Below are positions 12,019 through 20,289 of a stretch of DNA of 64,000 nt, piece after piece. The DNA comes from Aliiroseovarius salicola (GTDB taxonomy: Bacteria > Pseudomonadota > Alphaproteobacteria > Rhodobacterales > Rhodobacteraceae). The DNA is taken from the NCBI RefSeq assembly GCF_027891095.1, contig NZ_JAQIIO010000003.1, forward strand, positions 1-64,000, given 5' to 3'. The position numbers and the translations under genes are program-made. The notes under the pieces are model-generated. The model saw nothing but the letters and a program-made list of their open reading frames with translations. It had not been told where the DNA came from and ran no database searches. How positions within the stretch are numbered: the stretch's first letter is position 1; each line of letters opens with the position of its first letter.

Positions 12019-13437
12019 TTATTGTGTAATAATTTCCGGGCCCATGAACGTATTCGGGAGGAACGTTGATAAGAACGGAACATACGTGACGATAATCAGG
12101 AACACGAACAGCACGGCGAGGAAGGGAAGGGCTGCACGCACGACGCTCATCATCGGCATACCAGCGACACCAGAGGTCACGAAGAGGTTCAATCCAACCG
12201 GAGGTGTGATCATCCCGATCTCCATGTTGACCACCATGATGATACCCAGATGGATCGGGTCGATGCCCAGTTCGATCGCAATTGGGAACACCAGTGGAGC
12301 GACAATGACCAGCAAGCCTGATGGCTCCATGAACTGACCACCAATCAGCAGGATGATGTTGACAACGATCAGGAACATCACCGGACCAAAGCCAGCAGAC
12401 AGCATGGCATTGGCGATATGTTGCGGGATTTGTTCGTCTGTCAGCACGTGTTTCAGGATCAAGGCGTTCGCGATGACGAACAACAATGTCACGGTCAGTT
12501 TGCCAGCATCAAACAGCGTTCTCTGCGTGTCAGGGTGAATGATGGCTGTGAGCAAAGTCCAGGGCTTTTGCCGCAGAGGTGTTGAATCTCCAAGTGGCGC
12601 ATCTTCGACCATCGCCGCGGAAGACAGGCTTTTGGCGCGTGGTGCTGCCAATGGGCCCATGTCCTTGTAAATGAAGGTCGCGATGAAGAAGGCATAGACA
12701 GCTGCGACAGCTGCCGCTTCGGTTGGTGTGAAGATACCGCCATAAATACCGCCAAGGATGATGACGATCAGGAACAAACCCCAACCAGCTTCGCGACCGG
12801 CTGCAAGCACTTCGCCCCAGCCTTTCCATTCGCCTTTTGGCAGGTTTTTCACCTTGGCTATGACATAGATCGTCACCATCAACATCACACCTGCCAATAG
12901 CCCAGGAATAACGCCGGCAAGGAACATCCGGCCTACGGAAACTTCTACTGAGGCCGCGTAAACAACCATCACGATGGATGGCGGGATCAGAATACCCAAG
13001 GTGCCAGCATTACAGATAACGCCTGCGGCAAATTCCTTAGAATAGCCGACCTGACGCATGCCCGCGATGACAATGGTACCAATTGCGACGACGGTCGCCG
13101 GGCTTGAACCTGACAGCGCAGCAAAGAGCATACAGGCAAACACCCCGGCAATCGCCAGACCGCCGGGCAAGTGGCCAACGCAAGCAATCGAAAACCGGAT
13201 GATCCGCCGCGCCACTCCGCCGGTTGTCATGAAGGACGACGCCAGAATGAAGAATGGTATTGCGAGCAGGGTAAAGTGGCCCTCAAAGGCAGCGAAAAGC
13301 GTTTGCGCAACAGAGGCCAGAGAGCTGTCTGAGAACCACAGAAGAAATAGGACCGACGACATGCCGAGTGACACGGCAATCGGAACACCGATCATCAGAA
13401 AACCGATGACCATTGCAAAGAGAAGGACGACTTCCAT
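12019..13437 (-). CDS. dctM: TRAP transporter large permease (DctM family)
   Basis: The 472-residue 4TMS/12TMS membrane subunit of a tripartite ATP-independent periplasmic transporter, driven by an ion gradient. It shows the DctM hallmarks: the early FFILASSFMTTGGVARRI block, SGSSPATVVAIGTI, GILIPPSIVMVVYA, and the C-terminal MITPPVGLNLFVTSGVAG. A cytoplasmic loop of ~50 residues in the middle (ARAKSLSSAAMVEDAPLGDS) is longer than usual. It starts at the dctQ stop (ATAATG-type junction) and is last in the operon, before a strong terminator. Confidence 0.95.
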   Translation of the reverse strand: MEVVLLFAMVIGFLMIGVPIAVSLGMSSVLFLLWFSDSSLASVAQTLFAAFEGHFTLLAIPFFILASSFMTTGGVARRIIRFSIACVGHLPGGLAIAGVFACMLFAALSGSSPATVVAIGTIVIAGMRQVGYSKEFAAGVICNAGTLGILIPPSIVMVVYAASVEVSVGRMFLAGVIPGLLAGVMLMVTIYVIAKVKNLPKGEWKGWGEVLAAGREAGWGLFLIVIILGGIYGGIFTPTEAAAVAAVYAFFIATFIYKDMGPLAAPRAKSLSSAAMVEDAPLGDSTPLRQKPWTLLTAIIHPDTQRTLFDAGKLTVTLLFVIANALILKHVLTDEQIPQHIANAMLSAGFGPVMFLIVVNIILLIGGQFMEPSGLLVIVAPLVFPIAIELGIDPIHLGIIMVVNMEIGMITPPVGLNLFVTSGVAGMPMMSVVRAALPFLAVLFVFLIIVTYVPFLSTFLPNTFMGPEIITQ

Positions 13438-14102
13438 TATTTTGCCTCCACATTCTTAGCTTCAAGCTCGGCGAGCTCGTCTTCGACTTCATGGCTGGCC
13501 ACAAGGCGATCCATCGTGCCGTTCAAAATGGCAATTGTAGATTGCACAAAACGCACGAGGATCAGCGCGCCGGACAGGGGCAGAACGAAATAGGGCAGGA
13601 AGCGCGGGATCTTTTCATAGGCCTCGCCTTCGTTAAAAACGTCTTTCATCCAAGCCAGAACACCCGGCATTGGTATGTCGTTGGTTTCGTACCAGCCCTT
13701 AGCGCGGAATTCGTCCTCAAAACCAAGCGGGAACCAACGGCCCTCGGTGGCAGGAAGGTTTGCGAAATTTGCCCAGTAGTCCCAGGAACCCTTCATCATT
13801 AGGAATGCAAAGGCGAGGCACACCGCGACGGCAACAAGCGCCATAGCGCGGCGGGCTTTGTCTTCGAGCATGTTTACGACGAGGTCCACGCCCAGATGGG
13901 TGCCTTTTTTGACCGCATAGGCCGCACCAAGCAGCACCAGCCAAGCGAATAAAAAGACCGTCATTTCGAGGGCCCAAAGTATGTTTGAGTCAAAAGCGTA
14001 GCGGGCCACTACATTCGCGAAGGTCAAGGCTGTCATCAGTCCGAGGATCACCGCGATCAGTTTTTCTTCTATTTGGTCCACAAGGGACGCACTTGATGTC
14101 AT
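13437..14102 (-). CDS. dctQ: TRAP transporter small permease (DctQ family)
   Basis: The 221-residue small membrane subunit, with four predicted helices. The N-terminal pair contains the typical WALEMTVFLFAWLVLLGAAYAVKKGTH-type block (split here around residues 45-70). Between helices 3 and 4 there is a ~55-residue periplasmic-side insertion rich in aromatic residues, as in the subset of DctQ proteins near 220 residues. It lies 71 nt after dctP and abuts dctM. Confidence 0.93.
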   Translation of the reverse strand: MTSSASLVDQIEEKLIAVILGLMTALTFANVVARYAFDSNILWALEMTVFLFAWLVLLGAAYAVKKGTHLGVDLVVNMLEDKARRAMALVAVAVCLAFAFLMMKGSWDYWANFANLPATEGRWFPLGFEDEFRAKGWYETNDIPMPGVLAWMKDVFNEGEAYEKIPRFLPYFVLPLSGALILVRFVQSTIAILNGTMDRLVASHEVEDELAELEAKNVEAK

Positions 14103-14173
14103 TGATCTGATCCTCCCTGAACGAGATCATGTATTGGTTGGGCACATGATGCGCGCCCAACCAAGGGTTTGGA

Positions 14174-15175
14174 TTAGAAACCAGCGTTGATCTGGACTGC
14201 GGCTTCGATCGCGTCTTGACCGATATCGCTTGAGAACTGTTCCCAAACAGGCTGCATCGCAGCAACCCAAGTTTGGCGCTCTTCGTCTGTCAACGTGCGG
14301 ATTTCCCCACCCGCATCGATGATCGCCTGACGGTTCTTCTGGTTTACCGCGTAGGATTCTGAATTCCGGGTGTTGGTGACTTCGTTCAGAATAGTCAGGA
14401 ATTGATCGCGCACGTCCGCATCCAGACGGTCCAGCCAATCAACAGATGTCACAACCAAGTAGTCGATGATACCGTGGTTTGTCTCTGTGATACCGTCTTG
14501 TACTTCAAAGAACTTCTTGCCGTAGATATTGGACCAAACGTTTTCCTGACCATCCACAACACCCTGTTGCAGCGCGCCGTAAACTTCTGAGAACGCCATT
14601 TTCTGCGGGCTGCCGCCAATGGCTTCCATCTGAGCAACCAGAACGTCCGAAGACATAACGCGGAACTTCAGGCCCTCTGCGTCCGCAGGTGTCACCAATG
14701 GAATATTGGCAGACATTTGCTTCATTCCGTTGTGCCAGAACGTCAGACCTTGAAGTCCGCGACGCTGCATGGAGTCCAGAAGTTCTTGACCCGCGTCGGA
14801 TGTCTGGAACGCGTCAACTGCTTCGATGTTCTTAAACAGGAACGGCAGGTCGAAGATGCGGAATTTCTTGGTGAATTTCTCGAATTTGGACAGGGATGGC
14901 GCAGCTAGGTGAATGTCACCTTGCAGCAGCGCTTCCAGAACCTTGTCGTCATTGTATAGGGTTGAGTTCGGGAAAACCTCCATGCAGGCTTTGCCGTTCA
15001 TCTCGTCGTTGATGCGCTGTTCCAGCAAAGATGCGGCAATGCCTTTTGGGTGTTTGTCTGTGTTGGTGACGTGGCTGAATTTAATAACAGTTTCGCCGGG
15101 GTCGCAGGCTGCAAACGCAGCACCCGCACTGACGGACATCGCTACTGTCAAAGCGGTGAGTTTCGTGAACTTCAT
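14174..15175 (-). CDS. dctP: TRAP transporter solute-binding protein (DctP family)
   Basis: A 333-residue periplasmic binding protein with a clear signal peptide (MKFTKLTALTVAMSVSAGAAFA). Family landmarks include GLKFRVMSSDV, with the arginine that normally salt-bridges a substrate carboxylate, and GVVDGQENVWSNIYGKKF. The ligand is therefore probably an organic acid. The gene is divergent from the hydrolase-leuCD-lysR operon, which suggests the transporter brings in the substrate of that pathway. Confidence 0.95.
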   Translation of the reverse strand: MKFTKLTALTVAMSVSAGAAFAACDPGETVIKFSHVTNTDKHPKGIAASLLEQRINDEMNGKACMEVFPNSTLYNDDKVLEALLQGDIHLAAPSLSKFEKFTKKFRIFDLPFLFKNIEAVDAFQTSDAGQELLDSMQRRGLQGLTFWHNGMKQMSANIPLVTPADAEGLKFRVMSSDVLVAQMEAIGGSPQKMAFSEVYGALQQGVVDGQENVWSNIYGKKFFEVQDGITETNHGIIDYLVVTSVDWLDRLDADVRDQFLTILNEVTNTRNSESYAVNQKNRQAIIDAGGEIRTLTDEERQTWVAAMQPVWEQFSSDIGQDAIEAAVQINAGF

Positions 15176-15356
15176 TCTCGTTTCCTCCCAATAGGTAGCA
15201 GCCGAACGCCGTTAGTCGGACTCGGCCTCGACAAGACGATACATAGATTTCCCCCGATCACTCTTCGGCATTATTAATCACTAATTCCGAATAATTATGG
15301 TGTATAATTCCATTAGATTTATGGAAAATCTTTCGCTTCGTAAGGAATGGCGCTTC
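15176..15356. promoter_or_regulatory. Divergent promoter region of dctP and the hydrolase operon
   Basis: This short intergenic region is AT-rich. It holds a consensus -10 (TATAAT, 15303-15308) reading rightwards and an interrupted inverted repeat ATTATT...AATAAT around 15270-15296, of the dyad kind bound by LysR regulators. The -10 position places the transcript start after 15310, which argues against the in-frame ATG-like start at 15297. Confidence 0.5.
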
Positions 15357-16265
15357 ATGTTTGAAAATTTTGAAAGTCTAAAATTGGACATCGGTGCGCA
15401 AACAATTTTCCTACGTCACAGTCGCGACGGGGCTTCTAAGCCCGCGCTTCTGCTGTTGCATGGCTATCCCCAAACATCGGCGATGTGGCATGCGGTGGCG
15501 CCGCTTTTGACGGATATGTTTCATGTCATTTGCCCGGATTTGCGTGGCTATGGGCGGTCTTCGAAACCAGCCTCTGATCCACAACACCTGACCTATTCAA
15601 AGCGTGAAATGGCCAAGGATATGGTTGCTGTGATGAAGCAGCTTGGTCATGAAACCTTTTATGTTGGCGCGCATGATCGTGGTGCGCGCGTGGCCCATCG
15701 TATGGGTTTGGATCACCCTGATCATGTGCTTGGGCTGACTTTTCTTGATATTGCGCCCACACGTGAAATGTATGCAAAGGCCGGTTCGAAATTCGCAACC
15801 GCCTATTGGCATTGGTATTTTCTAATCCAAAAATACCCCATCCCCGAGCAAATCATCGGCAACGATCCCTCGGGCTTTTGGAAGCTGAAATGCTTCAACC
15901 AAGCAAAAGGTGAAAACCCGTTCACGGATGAAGCGCTAGAAGAATACCTGTTAAACTTCGCTTCCCCCGAAGCGATCCACGCCTCATGCGAGGACTACCG
16001 CGCGGCGGCGACCATCGACATCGAACATGACAACGCCGACAAGGGCTTGAAATTGCAGCAGCCATTGCAGGTTCTCTGGGCCAAACACGGTGTGATTGAG
16101 AGCTGCTTTGACGCCCTGTCTCTTTGGCAAGATCGAGCCGCCAACGTGCGTGGCGAAGCCGTCGATGCCACTCATTATATGGCTGAGGAAATTCCCGAGG
16201 AAATCGCGGCGCGTCTGCGTTCTTTTTTCCTGAGCCAGATCAAATCAAAGGATGCTGCTGAATGA
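15357..16265 (+). CDS. Alpha/beta hydrolase, fluoroacetate-dehalogenase-like
   Basis: A 302-residue cytoplasmic hydrolase with the full residue set of fluoroacetate dehalogenases. It has oxyanion-loop HGYPQ, DLRGYGRSSKP, the nucleophile elbow GAHDRGARVAHRM (Asp nucleophile plus both arginines), YWHWYFL (His-Trp of the halide pocket), CEDYRAAA (Tyr) and the late catalytic His in ATHYM. The family cleaves haloacetates; close relatives include other haloacid and epoxide hydrolases, so the substrate is not proven. The ATG at 15357 is chosen for its upstream AAGGAATGG and the promoter position. The stop overlaps the leuC-like start (ATGA). Confidence 0.82.
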   Translation: MFENFESLKLDIGAQTIFLRHSRDGASKPALLLLHGYPQTSAMWHAVAPLLTDMFHVICPDLRGYGRSSKPASDPQHLTYSKREMAKDMVAVMKQLGHETFYVGAHDRGARVAHRMGLDHPDHVLGLTFLDIAPTREMYAKAGSKFATAYWHWYFLIQKYPIPEQIIGNDPSGFWKLKCFNQAKGENPFTDEALEEYLLNFASPEAIHASCEDYRAAATIDIEHDNADKGLKLQQPLQVLWAKHGVIESCFDALSLWQDRAANVRGEAVDATHYMAEEIPEEIAARLRSFFLSQIKSKDAAE

Positions 16266-17656
16266 GCAAGACTCTCTATGACAAACTGGTGGACGCGCAT
16301 AAAGTGTGCGACCTGCCGGACGGCGACATGCTTGTGTATGTCGATTTCCACATCATGAACGAGTATACTAGCCCGCAGGCTTTTTCCGGACTGGACCAGA
16401 AGGGTCTGAAGGTCTGGCGGCCGGAAGCACATTTGTCGGTTGTGGACCATGTGAATGCAACGCGTCAGCGTGACCCGCATGACGATGCTTCGAAACTCTT
16501 GATCGATAACCTCGAGAGCAACTGCAAAAAGCACAACATCGCCTTCTACGGCCTCGGCGATCCCCGCCAGGGAATTGAACATGTTGTTGTTCCTGAACAG
16601 GGGCTGGTTGCTCCGGGCATGCTGATTGCCTGCGGCGACAGCCACACGACCACATATGGTGCCTATGGTGCGCTTGGTTTTGGTATCGGCACGTCCGAAG
16701 TTGAACATGTCCTTGCGACGCAGACACTGCGCTATAAACGCCTGAAAACCATGCTGGTGAATGTCGAAGGCGCTCTGGCACCGGGTGTGACTGCAAAAGA
16801 CATCATCATGAAGGTGGTTCAGGTTGTCGGTGCGGGCGGCGCAAATGGTTATGCGGTTGAATTCGCGGGCTCTGCCATTCGCGATCAGGATATGTCAGGC
16901 CGTATGACCATCTGCAACATGGCCGTTGAACTGGGTGCACGTGCTGCTCTGATCGCTGCGGATGAAAAGACCTTGGCAATGGTCAAGGGCCGCGCGCATA
17001 GCGAAAGCATCGACTTTGGCGGGACCGAATGGCGGTCTGACCAAGGCGCAGTACATGATCAGACCTTTGATATTGTTGCGGAAGAGATTGCTCCTCTCGT
17101 GAGCTGGGGCACCAGCCCAGACCAGTCCGTTCCAATTGACGGGCTTGTGCCAACGGCCGATGACACAGCAACTCCGAAAGCCAAAGCCGCGCTTGAGCGG
17201 GCGCTAGACTACATGGGGCTCTCAGCAGGCCAATCGGTTCAAGAGATCACTATCGACAGCGCCTTTATCGGATCCTGCACCAACAGCCGGATCGAAGATC
17301 TGCGCGCTGCTGCAGTCGTTTTAAAAGGCAAAAAAGTGGCGTCAGGCGTAAACGCGATCGTCGTGCCAGGCTCAACATACACCCGCTTGCAGGCTGAAAA
17401 CGAAGGGATCGACAAGATCTTCATCGACGCTGGCTTTGATTGGCGGCCGGAAAGTGGATGCTCAATGTGCCTTGCGATGAACGATGACATTGCGATGGAC
17501 GGTGAGCGCATTGCGTCTTCCACCAACCGAAATTTTGAAGGCCGACAGGGTCGGGGCGCGCGCACCCATTTGATGAGCCCAGCCATGGTGGCTGCGGCAG
17601 CGGTGAAAGGCCATCTGGCCGATGTTCGCGAATTTCAAAATGAAGGAGCTGAATAA
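16262..17656 (+). CDS. LeuC-type large subunit of an aconitase-family isomerase/dehydratase
   Basis: A 464-residue [4Fe-4S] hydro-lyase large subunit. Cluster cysteines are visible in GSCTNSR and CSMC, and the family blocks ACGDSHTTTYGAYGALGFGIG and STNRNFEGRQGRGARTHLMSPAM are intact. The closest named family is 3-isopropylmalate dehydratase LeuC. Here it is translationally coupled to a hydrolase and clustered with a TRAP transporter and LysR, with no leuA or leuB, so a catabolic hydroxy-acid role (for example a citramalate- or dimethylmalate-type substrate) is as likely as leucine synthesis. Confidence 0.88.
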   Translation: MSKTLYDKLVDAHKVCDLPDGDMLVYVDFHIMNEYTSPQAFSGLDQKGLKVWRPEAHLSVVDHVNATRQRDPHDDASKLLIDNLESNCKKHNIAFYGLGDPRQGIEHVVVPEQGLVAPGMLIACGDSHTTTYGAYGALGFGIGTSEVEHVLATQTLRYKRLKTMLVNVEGALAPGVTAKDIIMKVVQVVGAGGANGYAVEFAGSAIRDQDMSGRMTICNMAVELGARAALIAADEKTLAMVKGRAHSESIDFGGTEWRSDQGAVHDQTFDIVAEEIAPLVSWGTSPDQSVPIDGLVPTADDTATPKAKAALERALDYMGLSAGQSVQEITIDSAFIGSCTNSRIEDLRAAAVVLKGKKVASGVNAIVVPGSTYTRLQAENEGIDKIFIDAGFDWRPESGCSMCLAMNDDIAMDGERIASSTNRNFEGRQGRGARTHLMSPAMVAAAAVKGHLADVREFQNEGAE

Positions 17657-18261
17657 TGCCTGATCAAGTCAAAGGATTGATGGCGGCATTCCCGCAGCCT
17701 AACGTCGATACTGATGTCATCATGCCAAAACGGTTCCTGATCACCATCACCCGCGAGGGACTGGCTGATGGGACTTTGGCCGATTTGCGGTTTGATGAAG
17801 ACAACAACAAACGTCCAGAATTCGTTCTGAATAGGTCACCTTGGACAGAAGCGTCTATTCTGGTTGTTGGTGACAACTTTGGATGTGGTTCCAGCCGAGA
17901 GCATGCGGTTTGGGGTTTGATGCAGCTTGGCATCAGGGGTGTCATCGGAACAGGCTTTGCAGGGATCTTCTATGACAACGCCCGCAAAAACGGATTGGCG
18001 TTGCCGATTGTCAGCCCGAAAGTGCGGGACGAGCTTATTCAGATCGCGCGTGATCCGGACGCAGGGGAGTGCAAGATCGACATCGCCAACCGTCAAATCT
18101 CGGTGGGATCGCAACATCACCCGTTCGACATGGATGACGCAACCCGGGCAGCTTTGTTAGAGGGGCGCGACGACACCTTGGATTCATTGAAGCTTGCAGA
18201 TTCCATTTTGGGCTATGAAAGTGGTCTTAGGGAAAAAATGCACGTGAATGTAATCCAATGA
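17656..18261 (+). CDS. LeuD-type small subunit of an aconitase-family isomerase/dehydratase
   Basis: The 201-residue swivel-domain partner of the preceding large subunit. The substrate-loop motif GDNFGCGSSREHAVWGL is intact, as is the N-terminal NVDTDVIMPKRFL. It starts within the large-subunit stop region (TAATG). Near its end a 14-bp sequence (AATGTAATCCAAT plus one base) is tandemly duplicated across the stop codon. Substrate uncertainty is as for the large subunit. Confidence 0.88.
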   Translation: MPDQVKGLMAAFPQPNVDTDVIMPKRFLITITREGLADGTLADLRFDEDNNKRPEFVLNRSPWTEASILVVGDNFGCGSSREHAVWGLMQLGIRGVIGTGFAGIFYDNARKNGLALPIVSPKVRDELIQIARDPDAGECKIDIANRQISVGSQHHPFDMDDATRAALLEGRDDTLDSLKLADSILGYESGLREKMHVNVIQ

Positions 18262-18283
18262 ATGTAATCCAATAGGAGCAAGA

Positions 18284-19183
18284 GTGGAGCTAAGACAACT
18301 TCAGTGTTTTGTGGCGGTTGCCGAAGAACTCCACTTTCGAAAAGCCGGAGAGCGCCTTGGCCTGAGCCAACCGGCGCTTTCCGAAAGGATTTCCTCGCTT
18401 GAACACGAGCTTGGATTTTCTCTGTTTTTTAGAACCACAAGGCAAGTCAGCTTAACGCAAGCGGGCTCTGAGTTTCTCAAGGATGCGCAGCGTATTCTTG
18501 CGGATATTGAAAAATCCGTTTCAAACGTGCGCCACATTGCAGACAGCGGGTTAAAATCCCTACGTGTGAGCGGAGTCGACGAAGCGCTTTCATTGTTGTT
18601 TCCACCAGCCTTGATCGAGTTTCGAAAGCACCATCCAGACGTACATATCGAATTGCTCGAGATCTCTTCGTCGGACTATCACACTCAGGAACTGATCAAT
18701 CATAGAACCGATGTCGCATTTGTGCGCAAACCGCCTGACGATGAATTTCTGTCATCCGAATTTTTGCATCGCCAGTCCGCGGTTGTCGCTGTGGCTGATG
18801 ATAATCCTTTGTCAGAACGGAAAGAAATTTCCGTCGAGGATATCAAAGATTGTCCACTCATAGGATTTCCGAAGCGCTCCAGACCGATACTTCACGAGAT
18901 GTTGTGGGGGAGCTTTCGAATGCGCGGATGGCAGCCTGATATTGTCTGCGAAGTCATCGATAAATCAACGATGCTTCAACTGGTCGCGCATGGTATTGGC
19001 ATCGCCCTCACTCCTGCTTGGGTACAATCATTATCGCCCAAAGGTTTGAAGTTTGTTCCCTATCGTGAAAGTGTCCAAGAAATAGATCTCTACATTTCCT
19101 ATCGAACTGCGGGAAATGCGAAGGAAGTGCTGGCATTTATCGATGCGGTGAAGCGTGTAAGCGAAGAAACATCACGGTTTTAA
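18284..19183 (+). CDS. LysR-family transcriptional regulator
   Basis: A 299-residue LTTR. The N-terminal winged helix (MELRQLQCFVAVAEELHFRK... LGLSQPALSERISSLEHELG) is followed by a substrate-binding effector domain from about residue 90. Translation starts at GTG 18284, supported by AGGAGCAAGA immediately upstream. It is the last gene of the hydrolase-leuCD unit and probably controls both this operon and the divergent TRAP genes through the 15.2-15.3 kb region, though such distance from its targets is less common than divergent placement. Confidence 0.92.
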   Translation: MELRQLQCFVAVAEELHFRKAGERLGLSQPALSERISSLEHELGFSLFFRTTRQVSLTQAGSEFLKDAQRILADIEKSVSNVRHIADSGLKSLRVSGVDEALSLLFPPALIEFRKHHPDVHIELLEISSSDYHTQELINHRTDVAFVRKPPDDEFLSSEFLHRQSAVVAVADDNPLSERKEISVEDIKDCPLIGFPKRSRPILHEMLWGSFRMRGWQPDIVCEVIDKSTMLQLVAHGIGIALTPAWVQSLSPKGLKFVPYRESVQEIDLYISYRTAGNAKEVLAFIDAVKRVSEETSRF

Positions 19184-19225
19184 GCGGCCATTTGCTTAGG
19201 TACACTTGAGCTTCCGCTTCGGGCC

Positions 19226-19500
19226 GTGAGGTGACTTAGGATATTGATTATCTCAGCGTATTGTCACCACCCAGTTACCGCCACCAAACCTCTTTCGCGG
19301 ATTTGATCGTGGTTTGAAACGGCTACACGGTAACAGTTTACCGTATGCGCATCGCGTTACCTAAATTACGTGCAGTCCCGTGTCACATCTGTGTCACTCG
19401 TTTTTGGTGGCGAAGTTCTTGCGGCTACCTCCACAAACAGCCAGATCGTTTATCCGGAGAGTGGGGGAGACACGGGTTTTCGGCCCGGATTTGTCGCCGG
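19226..19500 (+). repeat. Degenerate repeat B (relic of an insertion junction)
   Basis: The first 42 bp (19226-19267, containing GGATATTGATTATCTCAGCG) match 50340-50381 at 38 of 42 positions. The following ~200 bp (19278-19480) resemble the sequence after the tRNA-Ala fragment at 10498-10700, including GTGCAGTCCCGTGTCACATC and a repeated GTGTCAC. No gene is seen in 19184-19530. It lies between two cargo modules. Confidence 0.6.
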
Positions 19501-19530
19501 TTCAAATATCAGTGCAAGGTACTTTTTGAT

Positions 19531-20187
19531 TTAGGCCGATACTGGGCTATCAAAATCAGCCCCGAAAGTGCTTCCCAAAACCAAGCCGAGATAATCCAGA
19601 ACCTGGCGTTCAGCTTCCTCACGCGTGAATTTGGCCGGATACATCAGCATGTTCAACCAAGCTCCGTCGAACAATCCTTCTAGCGTTAGGGCGATCTGTT
19701 CAGCATCGATCTCTTTGAGGCCACCCTTGTCGGCGATACTATTAATCAGTTCTGCACACAGCTCTTGTCGTTCCATATCGATTTGCGAAGAGATCGACCG
19801 ATAGGTTTTTCGATGACAAGCCTCGCCAAAAAAAGCGAACCAGACTGCCAGCTTCTTTCGGCTACAGATGCGGGGGTGGAACTGCGCCGAAACGATGGAG
19901 TGCAGTTTGTCGATATCGGAAATGTCATCGCGCTTAGCATCGCGCTGCCACATGTCGCGATGCTCTGCTGCCAGACACCTGAGCGTTTCGGAGAGCAGAG
20001 CATCCTTGCTTTTGAAGTGGAAATTGGCCAGCCCCAGAGACAGTCCCGCTTCTTTGCCGATGGCGCTTAGGGTTGTCCCCGAAATTCCCTTGCGGGCTAT
20101 GCAGGTGATGGTCGCATTAATCAGCTGATTGCGCCGGACCTCTGGGGGTGCTGTGCGTGTTTTTCCGGAACTCTTAGTCGAAGTCAT
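19531..20187 (-). CDS. TetR-family regulator, BetI-like
   Basis: A 218-residue TetR repressor. The helix-turn-helix reads ATITCIARKGISGTTLSAIG...GLSLGLANFHFKSKDALL, close to BetI and other choline/betaine-type repressors, with a BetI-like C-terminal domain (AWFAFFGEA-type block read here as AVWFAFFGEACHRK). The ATG at 20187 has GAGAGG just upstream. It is divergent from the FAD/folate dehydrogenase, with two palindromes between, so it probably represses both. Confidence 0.9.
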   Translation of the reverse strand: MTSTKSSGKTRTAPPEVRRNQLINATITCIARKGISGTTLSAIGKEAGLSLGLANFHFKSKDALLSETLRCLAAEHRDMWQRDAKRDDISDIDKLHSIVSAQFHPRICSRKKLAVWFAFFGEACHRKTYRSISSQIDMERQELCAELINSIADKGGLKEIDAEQIALTLEGLFDGAWLNMLMYPAKFTREEAERQVLDYLGLVLGSTFGADFDSPVSA

Positions 20188-20196
20188 GGGCCTCTC

Positions 20197-20227
20197 ATTG
20201 AATGGGTATTCAATCAATATGTTGATT
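20197..20227. promoter_or_regulatory. Two adjacent palindromic operators
   Basis: The first palindrome, ATTGAATGGGTATTCAAT (20197-20214), has perfect 7-bp arms around 4 bp. The second, AATCAATATGTTGATT (20212-20227), has perfect 6-bp arms around 4 bp and shares the middle AAT. Both lie in the 100-bp gap between the divergent TetR and dehydrogenase genes, as expected for the TetR protein's own operators. Confidence 0.7.
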
Positions 20228-20289
20228 TGTGAAGCGGGTCAATTGTAGGATTTGATCAAAATCGCGATTCGAATTGGAAGGAAAACCCG

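Noticed and set aside
16262-18261. Firm naming as the biosynthetic leuC and leuD
   Set aside because: No other leucine gene is nearby, and the pair is coupled to a hydrolase, TRAP importer and LysR; the catabolic alternative is open.
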